NCBI RefSeq assembly: GCF_002105155.1
Contig: NW_019029038.1
Location: 124,001-188,000, forward strand
Source: Lobosporangium transversale
Taxonomy: Eukaryota; Mortierellomycota; Mortierellomycetes; Mortierellales; Mortierellaceae
Direction of reading: 5' to 3'
DNA length: 64,000 nt
Shown here piece after piece: positions 58,600-64,000 of the stretch (positions are counted from its first letter, which is position 1; the number at the start of each line of letters is the position of its first letter). A model generated the notes under the pieces. That model ran no database searches, had not been told where the DNA came from, and worked only from the letters and a program-made list of their open reading frames with translations. The position numbers and the translations under genes were made by a program.

Positions 58600-59424
58600 A
58601 GCGTGTATCAATTGTGTGCGGCGAAGCTTGTCCTAGTCCCTAGGATGCAGACCCCGAGTCAGGTTGGCTTGAACAAAGCGGCGTTGCCAGAGAGAAATAG
58701 AACTCGTTATTATTTAAAATTATTTAAAATATCATCGAGGCTTGCCCTGTCCTGATCTGACGATGAGTGGGTTGTTTGTGTAACGGTGAACCTCAAAAAC
58801 AGACGAAGTTTGTGAGCTTGATCTCTCTAGGGTGACTCCATAGCCTGCAATCACGGTTTGTTGCAGGTACTTATTGGTACTCCTGCGGACCAGACTGTGC
58901 TGTGGCCTTGGCCTCGCCTTGGCAATTTAGAGCCAAGGAGAGTGAGGGAAAGAGGAAGAGAGGTAAAGAGGGAAGGGATGAAGTCGTCTTTTATCAGTCT
59001 TTTTATAAAAAAAATGCTCATGCGAGCATAATTAATATTAACGACCCTTGATCATTTTAAAAACCACAAGAAGATTGTTGTTTCGACAAGTACACTATTA
59101 GCTGGCGTTGTGGTTATACAAAAGTCGGAAATCCTATACGGGTCAAAACCACACAACTGACATTACCAATCATATAGGCTGACACCTTTCTTTAAGATGT
59201 TTACGATCGCAATCGTGCATGGCTTGTGAATATTGTAAGAATGCACATGCATGTATATCATAAAAATGCCAATCTGATCAGTTCGATGACTGGCCTAAAA
59301 TCGCTAACAAATGCACATTGTTTTTATTTTATTTATTTATTTACATGCAATGTCAAAAAAAAAAAAAAAAAAAAAAAAAAATAGAATAGACACTAGAAGA
59401 ACAAAATTGTATTTTTTTAAGGCC
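58600..59424. other. Spacer downstream of the BCAS3-like gene
   Basis: No gene seen. It contains an A run at 59356-59381 next to the stop codon of the BCAS3-like gene, and TTTATTTAT repeats just before it. Confidence 0.5.
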
Positions 59425-62400
59425 TTAAATCAAAGATGCATCATCATCGTCATCAACCAGCTCTTTGCAGTCTAAAAATACGAGTTGGTCGCTTTGTTCC
59501 CTATTGGAAGACACCACAGCCTCGCCTCGCTCTAAAGCGCTATCGAACCGATCACTTGACATGGCCTCCATCATTTTTTGATTATTATCACCTCCTACGG
59601 GAATATCTGATTCATAAAAGTCATCATCCAGGTGAAAGACCCCACCATGAGGCAAAGTTGAGCCCCCATCATTCTCAGTTTCAATCCCATTGAGCCCTCC
59701 ATCTCGACGGAGTATCTGTGACGATCGCTTTGAGGAGCCATCATTCAAAGACATCTCCTTGTGACGACCACCTGTGTCAATGAAAATAGATGCACTTCCA
59801 GGCATATCTACCTCGTTGTCGCCATCAGGCGAAAACATCATCAATGTACTCTGCGCCATCGGGCTAACCCCATCGATATGATCATCTGCTGAGTGAGTGG
59901 ATTTGCTGGGCAAGTTCAAATTAGGCGATCCATTGAAAGATGAAGGAGAGCCCTTGTTGCTGAAGCTGATATGACCATGAACCTGCATGGGATGAAGCGA
60001 TCGTCCAGGCGCTGAAGTACCAGCGACACTACCGCTTCCATTTAGGGAAATAGATTCCCCAAATGAAGACACCAAGGGCGAGGTAGCTGTATTCGAGGTA
60101 CTGCTGTATGCTGCTGCCATAGAGGAAACAGCTATAGATGATGAAGGTCCTGAGCTAGGTCCAGACATTGATCCATATCTTCCCTTAGCTAGGTATTCTG
60201 CTGCTGGCGGGGTGGAAAGAAATGTATGTTGAGTGTAATGAGGTTGCTGCGGAGTCATTGAGCTGAACAATGTTTGTTTGGGGCTTCCTGAAGCATTGCC
60301 AAGACTGATCAGATGTGCATCCTCAAATGACAAGGTTGCCGCTGTGTATAGAAAAGTGAAAAAATAAAATAAAATAAAATAAAAACAAAAAGTCATGGTT
60401 AGCAATAATAATACCAACAGAATGAAAATTTTGCAGGTCAAGACTCATGCAATCATCTACAGGTCGGTGAAAAATTATAAAAAGACTGTATGCTTAGATG
60501 GCCATATAAAATCATAGTCACTTTCAAGAATCTTGCTCACCTCTGAATGATGAAGGACTGGCACTGCCGATCGAAGGCGACATACGGCTCTGGTTGATTG
60601 GTGAGCTGGAATGCCTGTGCATACTGGACGATATGGCGGACGATAAGCTCTCCGATAAGCCTTCTGCGTCACTATCATGGATGTCACGTCCATTGCTATC
60701 AATCCCATCAACAGTTACAGAGGCTACTCCTGAAATCCAAGGCCTATTCGGCATTTGGTTCTTTGGGGGCGTAGCTGCCACTGGCCGTTCATCCTTTCCT
60801 GCAACAAGTGAGATACCCCGGCGCAAGTTGAGCGTCTTTGTTTCTGGTAAGAGTCCATTTCTGAATGTCGTCTGGATCGACTCTTGAGAACCAACATATG
60901 TCTGGAACGTAAATTGAGGGGATTTCCAAAGTAGATGCTGTGGCTGCGTTAATGTTATAATAGAATTATTCGCTCCATGCGCTGCCAAAGTCTGGTTCAA
61001 TAGTGGATATTGTCCTTTCCAACCAGAGTGCATTCCACTATCATAGGTCGAAATCTCTGCCTGTGCAAGCCAACGCGAGCCTGAAATACTCTGAGCTGAC
61101 TTCTTTGCTCTGCCGGACTGCTGCAATAAAGTTTTTTGTCCCACCAACGGTGCTAATGATTTTTTAACAGACATCCAATCGCCTGATCTGTTGAGATTCC
61201 ACTCTGCCACATCCTCTGGTGCCAACACCAAATCTGATATCTCGACGACTCGACCTTACAAAAACAAAAAGTAGCATTAATATTTAAGACGAGTTAATGT
61301 AGTTCACATTATTAATCTTTGACTATGACATCCTACTTACCATTGTACGTTTTTTTGCTACGGACACTGCTGATCCAGCACCGGTGAAGTGTCAACATCC
61401 CAAGAGGATTAAACACGTAAATATCTGCGAAACTAGGCCCACGCTCAGGCTCGGATAAAGAGCCCTGGGAGGCCAATTGCTGTTGAACAGCCAGTGGAAC
61501 CTCAGAGCTCTCGTTTGCAGCACTATTGGCCCGCGCTGTAGCTCCTTGACCATGGTGGCCATTTATTGCCTCGCCACGGTTCGAATTATGCCTTGTTGAT
61601 GTTGCATTGCCATGTGATCCTGTCCAGCTCTTCGTGCGGCTCCGCACCGTGGCCACAGGGCCACGACGGCTCGTCTCGACAACAAGGCCCGGCAAACTAG
61701 CAAGACCATGGGCAGCATGCTGCATAACTGCAGCGGCAGGAGGACTCAGCGTCTGCCACAAATGCGAAGCCTTGGACTGGATTTTAGCAGCTGCGCTCAC
61801 TGGAGGCGCCTTAGATCGATTGATGAGCAACGTGCTAGAGTTTGCTTGGGTTACCTGAGAGCTTGACCCATCTCCACGCAAAAGGCCACCATTTTCAGAA
61901 TTAAACGATCCATCTTCATGTCCTTGATACTCGCTCGGTGAAAGCATCACATTTCCTGGATCGGATGCAAAAACAGTTGTTGAGGGTAAAAAGTAGGCTG
62001 CAATCATGGCGCGTTGTCGCCCAGCAGCTGAAAAACCATTGTGCTGTTGTAGTCTACTAAGGTAGCCCTGGCTTTGATCTGATGTTCCAGTACCAGCCGA
62101 GCTTAGTGAGTCCTGTGAGTTCTCTCGGAGCAGTGGGCTAGGACGTTTTTCGGGCACAGGTACAGAAGACTGAGAGTCAAATATATCTAATCCATTCCCC
62201 TCAGAGAGGATAACATCAGGGACATGGTGCCGCTGCTTAATGCGGCAGAGCGCATTCAAGCTCGTCGGATACTCAATCGCAGTAGCAGACCAATTGACGA
62301 CTCCAGTATACATATGTGCTCCAACATCAGGCGAGCCTCCGAACGGGTTGACTGCATACAAATGTGTAGTTCCTCTTGAAGTCGTCACCGCCACCCAAGT

Positions 62401-63925
62401 CTCATCCTCGTTGAATACAATATCCTCCACGTTTGCGTGAGTAATACCACGAGCGAGCTTATAGAGGTGTCGGGACCCATGTCCCATAGTCGGACGTATC
62501 TCATGCACATGAAAGACATTTCCATGACGCGACACAGTGAGCAAAAGTCTTCCGGAAGGAGAGAACTTACAGCCCGTGATGGGGTGATCATGTGGTTTGA
62601 AATGGGCAACAATAGGCATGCTGGGAAGTGAGATATCTCTAATGATGACCTGCAGATTTCGATAAATGTGTATGCAGAAGCAAATCATGAGACGAGCCAC
62701 AAAATTATGTTAGAAGTATTGCATGGCGCTATGAAGGTTGGTGATCATGGATAGTAATCAGAAACGATTCGTTGAACATACCGTTCCCACGGCTTCACGT
62801 TTTTGTGATGAGCTGTCATCATGTCGTCTTCTATGGTGGACGTGACTAGGGCTCCGCTCATGATGATCAACCGCTGCTGAAGCTCTCCTTGCATGGTGAC
62901 TAGGTGATCTATTGAAGCCAGATTGAACAGGTGGTGATGTCGAGGCAATTGCTCCTGTTCCTGAATTCCCTGACCAGTATGAGGAAAAGGTCTGGTGCGC
63001 GAACCCACCTATAAAGGAGACATCAGCCAAAAAAAAAAAAAAAAAAAAAAAAAAATTAGTAACATAGAAAGGTGATAGATATGGGTTTTTTTTTTCTTTC
63101 ATGAATATAGTGTTTGACACGTACTGAGCATTTTAACACCACCGATAACTTCTTTGGCAACGCCCTTGGCCAGGTCCTGGTACCCACTGCCACTGTCTGT
63201 CTCGTGCTCTCCGTGCTTAGTATCTACATTATCATGGGGAGCCTCACTAGTTGTAACATATGCCAATAGCCTTGTGCCGAGATCAAAGACGCCGGGATAT
63301 GCGACATCTTGCAAGATTGTCTGCTTTGGGTGAAGGGGTTGGAGAGTCAGCTGACTAAGCAGAGAGAGGTGGGCACTCTCTCCAGGAGCTGTAAGCGCCT
63401 GACAACGTGACGAAAGAAAAGAAAAAGAAGTTAAAGCTCCGTGTGAGATGACAAAGAATAACGATTCATTACGATCAATTGCAATAAACCAAGATCTCTT
63501 CAGTCTATATTACGCTATAGGTTATGTTTCTTACCACTACGATCGCTCGCTCGCTCACATCGAGCGCTGAAATATCATAATCATGACTTTCACCAAAATC
63601 AAGCGTCTTAACTACTTGATGCGTGGCAAGTGAATAGATCCGTAGCTTTTTGGGCGCAGAGGCACCGTCTTCAGCGTTTTTGTTCGATCTATAGATATGA
63701 TCAATATGGGATTGATGATTGAGGGTTGTTTCAGTTAGTTGGATCAGCAGAATAGTTCGATTCCAAAGCCCATACTGCGGGGGTTGCAGCTTTGGATCGC
63801 TGATATTTGTGAGAGATAGACTTTAAATAATATGCATACATAATGGCAGCAAGAGGGCGATGTTGTTCAAACTGGTCAGTCTTTCCATTCGATACTCTTG
63901 GTGATGGGAGTATCTGCTCATTTCG

Positions 63926-63959
<34 letters not shown>

Positions 63960-64000
63960 AGAGTGATGCACTAACCATCACAGTACAAGTCCTACAACTG
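59425..64000 (-). CDS. BCAS3-like autophagy protein (5' end beyond the window)
   Basis: Exons 63799-63535, 63398-63125, 63008-62782, 62649-61341, 61254-60541 and 60341-59425 join in frame. A further exon ends at 63840 and begins near 63917. At least about 1,240 residues are visible, and the N-terminus lies off the right edge. BCAS3 is a PROPPIN-related seven-blade beta-propeller; with PHAF1 the human protein is recruited to forming autophagosomes. Propeller blades are seen as KLRIYSLATHQVVKTLDF, DVAYPGVFDLGTRLLAYV, VIIRDISLPSMPIVAHFKPH, ITGCKFSPSGRLLLTVSRHG, NVFHVHEIRP and WVAVTTSRGTTHLYAVNPFG. The BCAS3 domain follows (IYVFNPLGMLTLHRCWI; VVEISDLVLAPEDVAEWNL). Long Ser-rich insertions separate blades, and the C-terminal 300 residues are disordered. 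Introns are short, one containing a 27-base homopolymer (63029-63055). Confidence 0.88.

Overview
The window looks like nuclear DNA of a filamentous fungus, most likely of the Mucoromycota/Mortierellomycota. It has short GT–AG introns, AT-rich spacers packed with A/T homopolymers, a CreA/Mig1-type zinc finger, a VTC polyphosphate polymerase and pogo-type transposons. The lineage is inferred from gene content and was not tested. All gene models were spliced by hand from the sequence.

Layout. 1-4700 is relic DNA holding six same-orientation short poly(A)-tailed retroposon ends, stacked just upstream of a tRNA-Arg(ACG) gene (4700-4771). 6067-10341 (+) is a USP37-type deubiquitinase with three ubiquitin-interacting motifs and a degraded catalytic-cysteine box. 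10893-12282 (+) is a broken copy of the U5 snRNP GTPase Snu114/EFTUD2. 12541-15228 (-) is Vtc4, the catalytic subunit of the vacuolar polyphosphate polymerase. 15229-22341 is mostly simple-sequence DNA plus a relic resembling an Hsp70-like ATPase (about 17100-17960). 22342-25853 (+) is an NMN adenylyltransferase interrupted by a 2.0-kb intron.

27426-34909 is a complete pogo/Tigger-like DNA transposon with near-identical 1.14-kb terminal inverted repeats and a TA target duplication. It carries an apparently intact DDD transposase and a passenger gene with a PD-(D/E)XK nuclease-like signature. 35252-36618 (-) encodes a secreted protein made of 48 YTPRQ-type repeats, a candidate source of processed peptides. 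37695-37959 is a TA-flanked MITE. 37960-47309 is mostly non-coding, with a decayed gene near 40490-41260. 47310-48563 (-) is a four-finger CreA/Mig1-like repressor. 48564-59424 is AT-rich with microsatellites, one relic, and an unrecognised minus-strand gene ending in a CxxC...CxxC module (57078-58575). 59425-64000 (-) is the 3' part of a BCAS3-like autophagy beta-propeller gene that runs off the right edge.

The genes do not form a pathway cluster. Vtc4 (phosphate storage), NMNAT (NAD synthesis), CreA (carbon repression) and BCAS3 (autophagy) are ordinary housekeeping or nutrient genes scattered among mobile and relic DNA. The items most worth following up are the YTPRQ repeat protein, the pogo element with its nuclease passenger, the retroposon cluster at the tRNA gene, and the deubiquitinase lacking a canonical active-site box.
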